64,000 bases of DNA, from assembly GCF_020193575.1 (NCBI RefSeq), contig NZ_JADYVD010000007.1, forward strand, positions 105,273 to 169,272, written 5' to 3'. Position numbers and translations under genes: made by a program. Below, piece by piece: positions 16,229-24,653 of the stretch (positions are counted from its first letter, which is position 1; each line of letters begins with the position of its first letter). The DNA is from Ensifer sp. IC4062 (GTDB taxonomy: Bacteria; Pseudomonadota; Alphaproteobacteria; Rhizobiales; Rhizobiaceae). The notes below the pieces were generated by a model. The model did no database searches. It saw only the letters and a list, made by a program, of their open reading frames with translations, and was not told the DNA's origin.

Positions 16229-17186
16229 GATGCGACGACCGCTGCTGATCGAGGTCGAAGCCTGCGGTATCTGCGGCGCCGACGTCTCCGACATCGAGCG
16301 GGCAGACCCGTCTTTGCAGCCGCCGCGCGTGCCCGGCCATGAGGTCGTCGGCCGCGTCGTCGCCCTTGGCGAGGGCGCTCCCTCGCGCTGGAAGCTGAGA
16401 CAGCGCGTCGGCGTTGGTCGGCTGGGCGGCCATTGCAACGAATGCGACGAGTGCCGTCAGGCTCAGTTCCAGCTCTGCCGGAATCAGCCCCTCGTCGGCG
16501 CCACCTGCGATGACGGTTATGCCGAAATGATGCTGGCGCGCGGCACGGGCCTCGTGTCGATCCCCGACGAGTTCGATTCAGTTGAGGCCGCGCCGATCCT
16601 CTGCGCCGGGATCGCCACATTCAACGCGCTGAAGAAGTGGGGCGCTGAGGCCGGCGACCTGATCGCCGTGCTCGGCATCGGCGGCCTCGGGCACATGGCG
16701 CTGCAATACGCCCGCAAGATGGGCTTCAAGGTTGCAGCAGTCGGTCACGGCCAGGACGTCGCCGAAGATGCGCTGACGCTCGGCGCGCATCTCTATATCG
16801 ACACCAGCGAGGAGGATGCGGCCAGGAAGCTCAACGCGATGGGCGGGGCAAAGGCCATCATCACTACCATCGGCAATGCGGAAGCGGTATCGTCGTGTGG
16901 CGGGACTTGCCCCGCGCGGCAGGCTGGTGCTGCTTGGTGCGGGCAGGGACCCGTTGCCCGTGTCGGCCGGTCATCTCGTCGTCGGCGAGCGCAGTTTGCT
17001 CGGATCGATCACCGGCACGCCTTACGAAAACGAAAGAACCTCGACTTCGGCGTCCTGACCGGTGTGCGCCCCAAAATCGAGACGATGCCGCTCAAGAAGG
17101 CATCCGAAGCCTACCGGAAGATGAAGCCTGGTGACGTCAAGTTCCGGATGGTTCTAACCATGAAGGAGACCCGCCATGCGCATTAA
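16229..17186 (+). pseudogene. Zinc-dependent alcohol dehydrogenase, 5'-truncated with two frameshifts
   Basis: Homology begins abruptly at LLIEVEACGICGADVSDIER, so about 30 usual N-terminal residues are missing. GHEVVG, the structural zinc set CNECDECRQAQFQLC and the NAD site VLGIGGLGHMALQ identify a medium-chain dehydrogenase. Near 16890-16896 one extra base shifts the frame. VAGLAPRGRLVLLGAG through SLLGSITGTPYENERT is then readable in another frame, and a missing base near 17040 returns to LDFGVLTGVRPKIETMPL. The lesions compensate, but about 50 residues, including part of the coenzyme domain, are scrambled. The 3' end overlaps the cupin gene by 11 bases. Confidence 0.8.
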
Positions 17187-17856
17187 CGACGATCTGTCGA
17201 AACCAGTCATCGTCCATGGCGCGAAGCTGGACTGGGTGCCAAGTCCCGCGGCCGGCGTGGACCGGCGCATGCTTTTCCGCGTCGGCGGCGAGGTCGCCCG
17301 CGCCACCTCGATCGTGCGCTATGCCCCCGGCAGCGCTTTTCCTCGCCACATACACAGCGGCGGCGAAGAGATCCTCGTGCTGGAAGGCGTCTTCCAGGAT
17401 GAGCATGGCGACTATCCGGCAGGCAGCTACTTCCGCAATCCGCCCGGCACCTCGCATATCCCCGCCGCGAAAGAGGGCTGCATCATCTTCGTCAGGCTCT
17501 GGCAGTACCGTGACGGAGATCAGACTCAAATCGTTCGCCAGCCCGGCGAGGGCCATCGTGCGACACCGCGCCCGGGCGCCAGCGCCGCAACCATCCTGTT
17601 CGATGATGGCCGTGAGGAAGTCCGGCTCGAAGACTGGCAGGCCGACGAAACCGTCGCGGTCGCAAACACGCGCGGGTTGGAGTTCCTCGTCCTCTCGGGC
17701 GGGCTGACCATCGGCGGCGAAACACTGGCGCCACAGAGTTGGGGCCGTTTGCCCGCGGGCACCGACCTGACCGCGATCATCGGCCCGGAAGGCGCACGGA
17801 TCTGGCTGAAGGACGCGCCTCTGATGCACCCGGATGTGCTCCAGATGCCAGAATAG
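17176..17856 (+). CDS. ChrR-like bicupin protein
   Basis: This is a 226-residue protein with two tandem cupin barrels. The first has PRHIHSGGEEILVLEGVF and GTSHIP, giving His/His/Glu/His metal ligands as in the ChrR cupin of anti-sigma factors. The second (about 125-220, ATILFDDGREEVRLEDW) lacks obvious ligands. AAGGAG lies 7 bases upstream of the ATG. It lacks the N-terminal zinc anti-sigma domain, so it is a stand-alone sensor or enzyme of the ChrR cupin group. It was probably cotranscribed with the dehydrogenase before that gene decayed; the reading frame here is intact. Confidence 0.82.
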   Translation: MRINDDLSKPVIVHGAKLDWVPSPAAGVDRRMLFRVGGEVARATSIVRYAPGSAFPRHIHSGGEEILVLEGVFQDEHGDYPAGSYFRNPPGTSHIPAAKEGCIIFVRLWQYRDGDQTQIVRQPGEGHRATPRPGASAATILFDDGREEVRLEDWQADETVAVANTRGLEFLVLSGGLTIGGETLAPQSWGRLPAGTDLTAIIGPEGARIWLKDAPLMHPDVLQMPE

Positions 17857-17996
17857 TCCCGGTCGCGTCGAAGTCCGGTTGGTTGACTACGTCCGCTCGA
17901 TTGGCGCTACAGCGAACTTTGTGCGTCTGATCACAGCACACGACGAGGCCAGCTTCGGCCTCGTCGACTGCGATACTGTAGCGCGTCTCCTCCTGC

Positions 17997-18113
17997 CCTC
18001 ATTCCTGTGCGTGTCACAGGAATCCAGTCAACCCAAGTCCTTGGGCTGAAAATACTCTTCCGCGCCGCAGACGCGGCGCCGCTGGATTCCTGTGACGAGC
18101 ACAGGAATGAGGG
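17997..18113. repeat. Family A repeat, copy 8
   Basis: Full unit: CTCATTCCTGTGCGTGTCAC, then CCCAAGTCCTTGGGCTG, the CGCGCCGCAGACGCGGCGCC hairpin and GGATTCCTGTGACGAGCACA. A family B fragment (GCGCTACAGCGAACTTTGTG) precedes it at about 17905-17938. Confidence 0.85.
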
Positions 18114-18183
18114 CAAAAAAAAGCATTCGCCAAACCAACTGAGCTGTCCCGCCGGCATCAGCAGCGCTCGATAAGATTTCAAT

Positions 18184-18224
18184 CACCATCTATTCTTGAC
18201 TGATAGATGGTGGTCGCCATATAA
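18184..18224 (+). promoter_or_regulatory. Promoter with TetR-type operator
   Basis: CACCATCTA (18184-18192) and TAGATGGTG (18204-18212) form a perfect inverted repeat with an 11-base spacer. A promoter is embedded in it: TTGACT (18196-18201), 17 bases, ATATAA (18219-18224). Repressor binding would cover the -35 box. It lies 35 bases before the TetR start, so autoregulation is inferred. Confidence 0.75.
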
Positions 18225-18258
18225 ACTTCTGGGCAAAGTTGACAGGTCAGGAGCAAGC

Positions 18259-18900
18259 ATGAGAGTCAGCCGCGCACAGGCGGAAGAAAACCGCCGCACG
18301 GTTATTGAGGTCGCCGGTCGTCTCTTTCGGGAGCGCGGTTTTGACGGCATCGGCCTGAATGACCTGATGAAAGGCGCCGGCCTTACACAGGGCGGCTTCT
18401 ACAAGCAGTTCGAGTCGAAGGAAGATCTCATCGTCCAGGCATCTGCCAAGGCTCTCGAGAACGGCGCAGCGAATTGGGCGAGGGTCATTGCAAAGGCAGC
18501 CCAAAAGCCGCTCAGCGCGCTCGTTCGATTTTATCTTTCCGAACCGCATCGCCAGGAAAAGGCGGAAGGCTGCGCCCTGGCTGCGCTCGCGCCGGACGCT
18601 GCCCGACGCAGCCCCGCGCTACGCCAGACTTTTGAAGCCGCGATCAAGCACCATCTCGACATTCTCGACGGACTGGTCGCGCCGTCTCCGGGAGACGATG
18701 CTCGAGACAGGTCGATTGTCGCGCTCTCGACCATGGTCGGCGCGCTGGTCCTTTCGCGCGCCGTGGACGATGAGCAGCTATCGAGACGATTCCTGCAAGC
18801 GGCCGCCGATGGAGTGCTGGAAGGCGTCGACGGCGATGCTTCTGAAAGGGAGCTCCAATGTCAGGCGGAGACACTCCTACCTACAGCGCCGCGCGTCTAA
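18259..18900 (+). CDS. TetR/AcrR-family transcriptional regulator
   Basis: This is a 213-residue protein. The N-terminal helix-turn-helix (about 10-58) includes LFRERGFDGIGLNDLMKGAG and LTQGGFYKQFESKEDLI. The C-terminal domain is the TetR_C type with QEKAEGCALAALAPDAAR. I used the ATG at 18259 because GGAG lies 5 bases upstream and the usual TetR N-terminus begins there. A perfect palindromic operator overlaps its promoter. The last codons (LPTAPRV and stop) lie inside a family B repeat that begins at 18881, so the native C-terminus has been replaced or extended by repeat sequence. The genes at 19026 and 20320 are possible targets. Confidence 0.9.
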   Translation: MRVSRAQAEENRRTVIEVAGRLFRERGFDGIGLNDLMKGAGLTQGGFYKQFESKEDLIVQASAKALENGAANWARVIAKAAQKPLSALVRFYLSEPHRQEKAEGCALAALAPDAARRSPALRQTFEAAIKHHLDILDGLVAPSPGDDARDRSIVALSTMVGALVLSRAVDDEQLSRRFLQAAADGVLEGVDGDASERELQCQAETLLPTAPRV

Positions 18901-18988
18901 TCAGACGCGCAAAGGACGCTGTAGCGCTTTGAAATTACTGCATGTCTTAGTCCCTAAATCGGGGTCGATTCCAGGAGACATGCAGTAG
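18881..18988. repeat. Family B repeat, copy 5, inverted, overlapping tetR 3' end
   Basis: CTACAGCGCCGCGCGTCTAA, then the GCGTCTAATCAGACGC hairpin, GCTTTGAAATTACTGCATG, and ACATGCAGTAG at the end. It supplies the tetR stop codon and ends 38 bases before the thiolase start. Confidence 0.85.
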
Positions 18989-19025
18989 CCTTTACCGCTT
19001 TTCCTCCAACCGGAAGGGGCCTTGC

Positions 19026-20219
19026 ATGTCCAATCCATCTGATCCGATTGTCATCGTCTCCGCTGTGAGGTCGCCGCTTGGCCGCTTCATAGGAGATCTT
19101 GCGCCAATCACGGCGAGCGCTCTCGGCGCCCATGTCATTCGCGCCGCCCTCGAACGGGCGCAATTGTCCCCCGATCGGCCGGACGAGGTTTTGATGGGCT
19201 GCGTGCTTCCTGCGGGCCAGGGACAGGCGCCAGCCCGCCAGGCGGCGCGCGGCGCAGGCCTGCCCGATGGCGTCGGCGCGACGACGATCAACAAGGTTTG
19301 CGGTTCGGGCATGAAGGCGACCATGCTGGCGCATGATCTTGTTCGCGCCGGGTCGGCCGATGTCGTTATCGCCGGCGGCATGGAGTCGATGTCGAACGCG
19401 CCCTACCTGCTTGCCAAGGCACGCGCCGGCCTTCGTGCCGGGCATGACCGGATCTTCGATCACATGATGCTCGACGGGCTGGAGGATGCCTATGAACCGG
19501 GCCGTCCGATGGGTGACTTCGGCGAGGCTGCAGCCGAGGCCTACCAGTTCACGCGGGCCGATCAGGACGCCTATGCGGTCGAAACGCTGACCCGCGCCCG
19601 CAATGCTATCGAAACAAATGCCTTTGCCGGCGAGATCGCGCCGGTCACCGTCGCCGGCAAGGGCGGCGAGAAGATTGTCGACACCGACGAACATCCGCTG
19701 AAGGTGTCACCGGAGAAGATCCCGAACCTGAAGCCGGCTTTTCGCGCCAATGGCACGATCACCGCGGCCAGTGCATCTGCCAACGCCGATGGCGCCGCGG
19801 CGCTCGTCTTGACCCGCCGCTCCATCGCCGAGCGCGAGGGCTTGCCGATTCTTGCCGAGATCAAGGGACATGCGACGCATAGCCAGGAGCCGGCTTGGTA
19901 TACGACAGCGCCGATTCCCGCGATCCGCAAGTTGCTGGAGAAGACCGGTTGGGGCGTCGATGACGTCGACCTCTTCGAAATCAACGAAGCCTTTGCCGTT
20001 GTGGCGATGGCGGCGGCCAAGGACCTCGGGATCGCTCGCGACCGGCTGAACGTCAACGGCGGCGCCTGCGCGCTCGGTCATCCGATCGGCGCCACCGGAG
20101 CGAGGCTGATCGTCACCCTGCTGCATGCCTTGGCGCGGCGAGGCTTGTCGAAAGGTGTCGCGGCACTATGCATCGGCGGCGGCGAGGCCACCGCGATCGC
20201 CATTGAGCGCCCGCGTTGA
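19026..20219 (+). CDS. Acetyl-CoA C-acyltransferase (thiolase)
   Basis: This is a 397-residue full-length thiolase. The active-site Cys is in NKVCGSGMKA (about residue 97). The C-terminal motifs NEAFAVV, GGACALGHPIGATGARL (catalytic His) and CIGGGEA (second Cys) are all present. It catalyses condensation or cleavage of acyl-CoA with acetyl-CoA in the cytoplasm; biosynthetic versus degradative direction cannot be told from sequence. It lies downstream of the TetR gene and 100 bases upstream of a FabF-type synthase, suggesting a shared lipid or polyketide-like task. Confidence 0.93.
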   Translation: MSNPSDPIVIVSAVRSPLGRFIGDLAPITASALGAHVIRAALERAQLSPDRPDEVLMGCVLPAGQGQAPARQAARGAGLPDGVGATTINKVCGSGMKATMLAHDLVRAGSADVVIAGGMESMSNAPYLLAKARAGLRAGHDRIFDHMMLDGLEDAYEPGRPMGDFGEAAAEAYQFTRADQDAYAVETLTRARNAIETNAFAGEIAPVTVAGKGGEKIVDTDEHPLKVSPEKIPNLKPAFRANGTITAASASANADGAAALVLTRRSIAEREGLPILAEIKGHATHSQEPAWYTTAPIPAIRKLLEKTGWGVDDVDLFEINEAFAVVAMAAAKDLGIARDRLNVNGGACALGHPIGATGARLIVTLLHALARRGLSKGVAALCIGGGEATAIAIERPR

Positions 20220-20319
20220 GAGCACTGCGACCGAGGCAGTTATCAACCTAGTTAAAAACAAGGCATCCCGTGCTGCCGACAGTACGGGCCGTAAGCCGGC
20301 ATGTCAGGAAGGAAAACCG

Positions 20320-21588
20320 ATGCGTCGCATTGTGGTAACGGGGATGGGGGCGGTCAGCCCTCTTGCAGCAGGAGTGGAGGCGACCTGGTCGCGGCTCCTT
20401 GCCGGAAATTCAGGGATAAGACCTCTGCCTGAGGAGACTGTTGCCGATCTCGGCTGCAAGATCGGCGGCACAGTGCCCTCCCGAGCGGATGATCCTGCGG
20501 CTGGTTTCGATCCCGATGTGATCGTTCCGCCAAAGGATCAGCGCAAGATGGACCGCTTTATCCTCTTCGCCCTTGCAGCCGCGGAGGAGGCAATCGCGCA
20601 ATCGGGCTGGAAAGCGGTTACGGCACGCGAGCAGACCCGGATAGCGACGGTGATAGCGTCCGGCATCGGCGGATTCCCGGCTATTTCGGAAGCCGTACGC
20701 ACGGCGGATCAGCGCGGCGTGCGGCGGCTCTCGCCCTTCACAGTCCCGTCTTTTCTCGTGAATCTTGCCGCGGGTCAGGTTTCGATCCGCCACGGGTTCA
20801 AGGGACCGATCGGCGCACCGGTGACGGCCTGCGCAGCCGGCGTGCAGGCGATCGGCGACGCGGCACGGCTTATCCGGGCAGATGAGGCCGACATTGCCGT
20901 CTGTGGCGGGGCAGAGGCTTGCATCAACTCCGTCAGCCTGGGCGGCTTCGCGGCGGCACGCTCCTTGTCCACGGCTTTCAACGAGACTCCGCACCGCGCC
21001 TCCCGGCCCTTCGATGCCGACCGTGACGGCTTCGTCATGGGCGAGGGCGCCGGCGTCATCGTGATAGAGGCGCTGGACCACGCCGTTGCGAGAGGGGCGA
21101 CACCCATCGCAGAACTCGTCGGCTATGGCACGACGGCCGATGCCCACCACATCACGTCCGGTCCGGAGGATGGGGCGGGGGCCCGGCGCGCGATGGAACT
21201 CGCCATCGCACAGGCCGGCATCCGGCCGAGCGACATTGGCCACCTCAACGCTCATGCCACCTCGACGCCAGTTGGCGACAGGGGCGAGATAGAGGCGATC
21301 AAGTCGGTGTTCGGCAGCGACGGCGGCATCGCGGTGAGCGCGACGAAATCCGCGACCGGGCATTTGCTTGGTGCCGCAGGCGGTCTGGAAGCGATCTTTA
21401 CCTTACTTGCCCTGCGCGACCAGATCGCTCCTCCGAGCCTGAACCTCGAAACGCCGGACCCCGCTGCCGATGGTATCGATTTCGTCGCCAACCAGGCACG
21501 CAAGATGTCGTTTGACCATGCCATCTCCAACGGCTTTGGTTTTGGTGGGGTCAATGCCAGCATTCTATTTCGTCGCTGGGCCGGCTGA
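20320..21588 (+). CDS. Beta-ketoacyl-ACP synthase, FabF type
   Basis: This is a 422-residue protein starting MRRIVVTGMGAVSPLAAG; AGGAAGGA is 6 bases upstream of the ATG. The catalytic triad is visible: Cys in VTACAAGVQAIGDA (about 169), His in LNAHATSTPVGD (about 310) and His in KSATGHLLGAAG (about 347). FabF elongates fatty acids by condensing acyl groups with malonyl-ACP. With the thiolase next door and no acpP or fabG adjacent, this is probably an accessory paralogue and not the housekeeping gene, which usually follows acpP. Confidence 0.9.
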   Translation: MRRIVVTGMGAVSPLAAGVEATWSRLLAGNSGIRPLPEETVADLGCKIGGTVPSRADDPAAGFDPDVIVPPKDQRKMDRFILFALAAAEEAIAQSGWKAVTAREQTRIATVIASGIGGFPAISEAVRTADQRGVRRLSPFTVPSFLVNLAAGQVSIRHGFKGPIGAPVTACAAGVQAIGDAARLIRADEADIAVCGGAEACINSVSLGGFAAARSLSTAFNETPHRASRPFDADRDGFVMGEGAGVIVIEALDHAVARGATPIAELVGYGTTADAHHITSGPEDGAGARRAMELAIAQAGIRPSDIGHLNAHATSTPVGDRGEIEAIKSVFGSDGGIAVSATKSATGHLLGAAGGLEAIFTLLALRDQIAPPSLNLETPDPAADGIDFVANQARKMSFDHAISNGFGFGGVNASILFRRWAG

Positions 21589-21639
21589 GCATCGAGCAGC
21601 GGCATCCCGGGGGCAGACGCAGCATCGGTCGGCGCCAAA

Positions 21640-21689
21640 CACTTAAGTGATCGCTTGACTTTTCGGCGGGCGCGCTGTTACTTAAGTGA
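21640..21689 (+). promoter_or_regulatory. Promoter and twin ACTTAAGTGA boxes before arsR
   Basis: ACTTAAGTGA occurs at 21641-21650 and again at 21680-21689, each centred on the perfect palindrome ACTTAAGT. Between them lies TTGACT (21655-21660), 17 bases, then TTACTT (21678-21683). The second box overlaps the -10. The predicted transcript start is near 21690, the A of the ATG, so the message may be leaderless. Confidence 0.65.
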
Positions 21690-22064
21690 ATGGTTGAGCG
21701 TTCCGAGCAACTCGATAGGGCCTTTCACGCGCTTGCAGATGCGACGCGCCGGGGGATTCTCGATCGCCTCTCACGGGGGCCGGCCTCGGTGAGCGAGTTG
21801 GCCAAGCCTTACAGCGCCTCGCTTGCGGCGATCCATCAGCACGTCCAGGTGCTCGAGGCGAGCGGTCTCGTGGTGACGGAAAAGCGCGGGCGCACCCGCG
21901 AATGCCGGATCTCCAGCGAGGCGGTCCTGCGTGTCGAAAGCTGGTTGAACGAGCGCCGCCAGCTCTGGGAGAGCCGGTTCGATCGGCTTGGCGAACTCAT
22001 CGAAAGCGGCGAATTCATGGGTGAAGCCGGACCTCCGGATCCGACGGCGGGAGGAGATCATTGA
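21690..22064 (+). CDS. ArsR-family winged-helix repressor
   Basis: This is a 124-residue protein. FHALADATRRGILDRLSRGP and ELAKPYSASLAAIHQHVQVL give the ArsR/SmtB fold. It lacks the metal-binding Cys motifs and resembles the subgroup paired with SRPBCC/AHSA1 proteins. No Shine-Dalgarno fits the ATG, because the -10 box ends 6 bases upstream; a leaderless start is possible. Its stop overlaps the next start (ATGA at 22062-22065 region), so the three genes arsR, SRPBCC and GST are translationally coupled. It probably represses its own operon through the twin palindromes. Confidence 0.88.
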   Translation: MVERSEQLDRAFHALADATRRGILDRLSRGPASVSELAKPYSASLAAIHQHVQVLEASGLVVTEKRGRTRECRISSEAVLRVESWLNERRQLWESRFDRLGELIESGEFMGEAGPPDPTAGGDH

Positions 22065-22543
22065 TGACGGAAGTGCCTTTCTTTCACGGTACATTCACGC
22101 TGAAACGCGTGTGGGCCGCTCCGCCCGGCCGGGTATTCGGTGCGTGGTCCGATCCGCACCTCAAGGCACAATGGTTCACCGGCCCGGCGGAACGTTGGAC
22201 ATTGCTGCGCCGGTCGATGGATTTTCGCGTGGGCGGGCTTGAAGTTCTCGAAGGCCGCTTCAACGAAAGCGGTCTGGTGACGCGTTTCGCGGCCCGCTTC
22301 CATGTAATCGAGCCCGCTCGGCGCCTCGTCTATGCCTATGACCTGCATCACTCCGGACGCTTCCATTCGGTCACCCTGTCGAGTCTGGAACTCGAAGCGG
22401 AAGGGGAGGGAACGCGCGTCTCCTACACCGAGCAGATCGTGTTTCTGAACGGCAAGGACGGCACTGCCGATCGACGCCACGGGACCGGACTCCAGTTCGA
22501 CATGATCGAAACCACCCTTCAACTAGGAGGAGCCACGCAATGA
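22064..22543 (+). CDS. SRPBCC (AHSA1/polyketide-cyclase-like) protein
   Basis: This is a 159-residue protein starting MTEVPFFHGTFTLKRVW. The helix-grip fold is suggested by VFGAWSDPHLKAQWFTGPAE near the N-terminus and GTRVSYTEQIVFLNG near the C-terminus, the latter typical of activator-of-Hsp90-homologue-like proteins. GGAGGAG precedes the ATG by about 8 bases. It overlaps the genes on both sides by a few bases. In this operon type the protein probably binds a hydrophobic ligand; no direct evidence of catalysis. Confidence 0.87.
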   Translation: MTEVPFFHGTFTLKRVWAAPPGRVFGAWSDPHLKAQWFTGPAERWTLLRRSMDFRVGGLEVLEGRFNESGLVTRFAARFHVIEPARRLVYAYDLHHSGRFHSVTLSSLELEAEGEGTRVSYTEQIVFLNGKDGTADRRHGTGLQFDMIETTLQLGGATQ

Positions 22544-23199
22544 CGCTTGCACTTTACGGGCACCCGTTTGCCTCGTTCGTATGGAAGCCGTTGATCGCGC
22601 TCTACGAACGCGAAGTGACCTTCGAATTCCGGATGGTCGATCCCGATCATGCGGAGAACCAGGCGCGCATGGGCGAACTCTCGCCCACGGGACAATTTCC
22701 CGCATTGATCGATGGGGACAGGGAAGTCACGCAAAGCAACGCAGTGATCGAATATCTCGACCTGTTCCATGGGAACGGGACGCCGATGGTGCCGGAGGAT
22801 CGGCGCGAAGCCCTGGAGGCGCGCATGATGGCGGACGTGTTCGATGATTATGTCCATGCGCCGATGCAGCGGATTGTCGGAAATGCCCTGCGCCGCGAAG
22901 ACGAGCGCGACCCGCGCGGCGTCGCCGACGCGCGTGCGCTGCTCGATCGATGCTACGCCTGGCTGGAACCGCGCCTGCAAGCGAAGGCTTGGGCGGCTTG
23001 CGGTCGGTTCACGATTGCCGATTGTGCCGCCGCACCGGCGCTTTTCTATGCCGACTGGGTTCATCCGATCCCCGAACGCCATGCGGCGCTCGCCGCCTAC
23101 AGGGCACGGCTTCTGGCCCGCCCCTCCGTCGCACGGGTCGTCGACGAGGCACGCCCTTATCGGAGCTTCTTCCCATTGGGGGCGCCGGACCGAGATTAG
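22540..23199 (+). CDS. Glutathione S-transferase family protein
   Basis: This is a 219-residue protein. The N-terminal thioredoxin-like domain (LALYGHPFASFVWKPLIAL) includes the cis-Pro motif GQFPALIDG and the glutathione-binding TQSNAVIEYL. The all-helical C-terminal domain contains FTIADCAAAPALFYADW, the N-capping/hydrophobic staple region. It starts within the stop of the SRPBCC gene (ATGA), with AGGAGGA upstream. It conjugates or reduces electrophiles with glutathione in the cytoplasm; the substrate is unknown. Confidence 0.92.
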   Translation: MTLALYGHPFASFVWKPLIALYEREVTFEFRMVDPDHAENQARMGELSPTGQFPALIDGDREVTQSNAVIEYLDLFHGNGTPMVPEDRREALEARMMADVFDDYVHAPMQRIVGNALRREDERDPRGVADARALLDRCYAWLEPRLQAKAWAACGRFTIADCAAAPALFYADWVHPIPERHAALAAYRARLLARPSVARVVDEARPYRSFFPLGAPDRD

Positions 23200-23480
23200 T
23201 TCTCGTCAAAGTGTCCCATCCGCGGATTTCGAGGCAACATCGTCCGCATGGCCACGACGAATGGAAACCGGAAATATCGACCCAATTCGGCCCTCCCATA
23301 CGAGGATCTGAAGGGCAAGTCTGGTGGGAGGCGGCCATTCAGGCCACACTCGAGGTTCGACTGGCGGGAGGAAATGTCGCCCATTGTACTGGCAGAGGCA
23401 TATAAGATTGCGCTAATGTGATCGCGCCGACAAGAGTGGCTCCGACGCATTCGGAGTAAGTCGAACTGGGAGGTGTAGCG

Positions 23481-24575
23481 ATGCGCCGACTTTTCGCCGC
23501 TGCTGCCGTCTTGGCTTGCGCGCTCAGCTTCGAAACTCATGCGGAAGTTCTGATAGGGGCCGCGGGCCCCGTGACAGGGAAGCTGACCTGGATCGGCGAA
23601 CAATTGCAGCGCGGCGCGGAGTTGGCCGTGCTCGATCTCAACGCTGGACGCGGCGTGCTCGGCCAGCCCGTACGTCTGGTCATTGCCGATGATTATTGCG
23701 ACCCCGAGCAGGCCAGCGCCGCCGCCAGGAAGCTCGTGGCAGATAAAGTGGTTTTCGTGGTCGGGCACTACTGCTCCGGAGCATCGATCCCGGCATCGGA
23801 GATTTACGAAGCGGCGGGGGTGTTGCAGATATCGCCCGGTTCGACCAATCCGCTTCTGACAGAGCTGGGCCGCGCCAATGTTTTCCGGGTGATCGGCCGC
23901 GACGACGCGCAGGGGACGGTCGCTGGGGATTTTCTGGCTGAGCACTGGCGTGACAAGAAGATCGCGATCCTGCACGACAATACGACGTACGGCAAAGGCC
24001 TTGCCGAGGAAACCAAAAGGCGGCTGAATACCCGCAACGTCGACGAAGCGATCTACCTTCAATACGAGCCCGGAAAGAGCGACTATGCGGCGGAGATTGC
24101 AAGGTTGCAGGAAGCCGGCGTCGACGTGGTCTATGTCGGAGGCTACCACACCGAGGTCGCGCTGATGGCAAGCGCAACGCGCGATCGCGGCTATCCGGTT
24201 CAGTTCATATCCGGCGACGCGATGGCAACCGAGGAGCTGGCGCTGATCGCAGGTCCCGCGGCCGAAGGTATCCTTTTCACGTTTACCCCGGACCCGCGGC
24301 GAAACCCCGAAGCCGCTCCTGTCGTTGCGCGTTTTCGCGCCGAAAACTACGAGCCCTATGCCTACACGCTGCTCACCTACGGCGCGATCCAGGTCTGGGC
24401 CCAGGCGGTCGCCAAAGCTGGCTCGCTCGAACTTTCGAAGGTGATCGCAGCGCTTCGAGACGGCAAATTTTCGACCGTGCTCGGGCCGATCGCCTTTGAC
24501 GACAAGGGCGACCCCACAACACAGAGCTGGGTGTGGTACGTTTGGAAAAACGGGGAGTACGCACCCCTGAAGTGA
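23481..24575 (+). CDS. Periplasmic branched-chain amino acid/amide-type binding protein (LivK family)
   Basis: This is a 364-residue protein with a signal peptide (about 1-21, FAAAAVLACALSFETHA). The Peripla_BP_6 fold is shown by IGAAGPVTGKLTWIGEQLQRG, VVGHYCSGASIPASEIYEAA and SPGSTNPLLTE. GGGAGG lies about 8 bases upstream. No liv permease or ATPase gene is adjacent; instead a membrane cyclase follows after 78 bases in the same direction. I infer that the pair forms a sensing unit in which this protein presents a ligand to the cyclase's periplasmic domain. Confidence 0.9.
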   Translation: MRRLFAAAAVLACALSFETHAEVLIGAAGPVTGKLTWIGEQLQRGAELAVLDLNAGRGVLGQPVRLVIADDYCDPEQASAAARKLVADKVVFVVGHYCSGASIPASEIYEAAGVLQISPGSTNPLLTELGRANVFRVIGRDDAQGTVAGDFLAEHWRDKKIAILHDNTTYGKGLAEETKRRLNTRNVDEAIYLQYEPGKSDYAAEIARLQEAGVDVVYVGGYHTEVALMASATRDRGYPVQFISGDAMATEELALIAGPAAEGILFTFTPDPRRNPEAAPVVARFRAENYEPYAYTLLTYGAIQVWAQAVAKAGSLELSKVIAALRDGKFSTVLGPIAFDDKGDPTTQSWVWYVWKNGEYAPLK

Positions 24576-24653
24576 GACTGGCAGACTGCTGGCGCGGCCG
24601 GTGAACCCGGGACAATACCGGCAGATACTTGTTGCCGCATCAGGATTGGGTCA

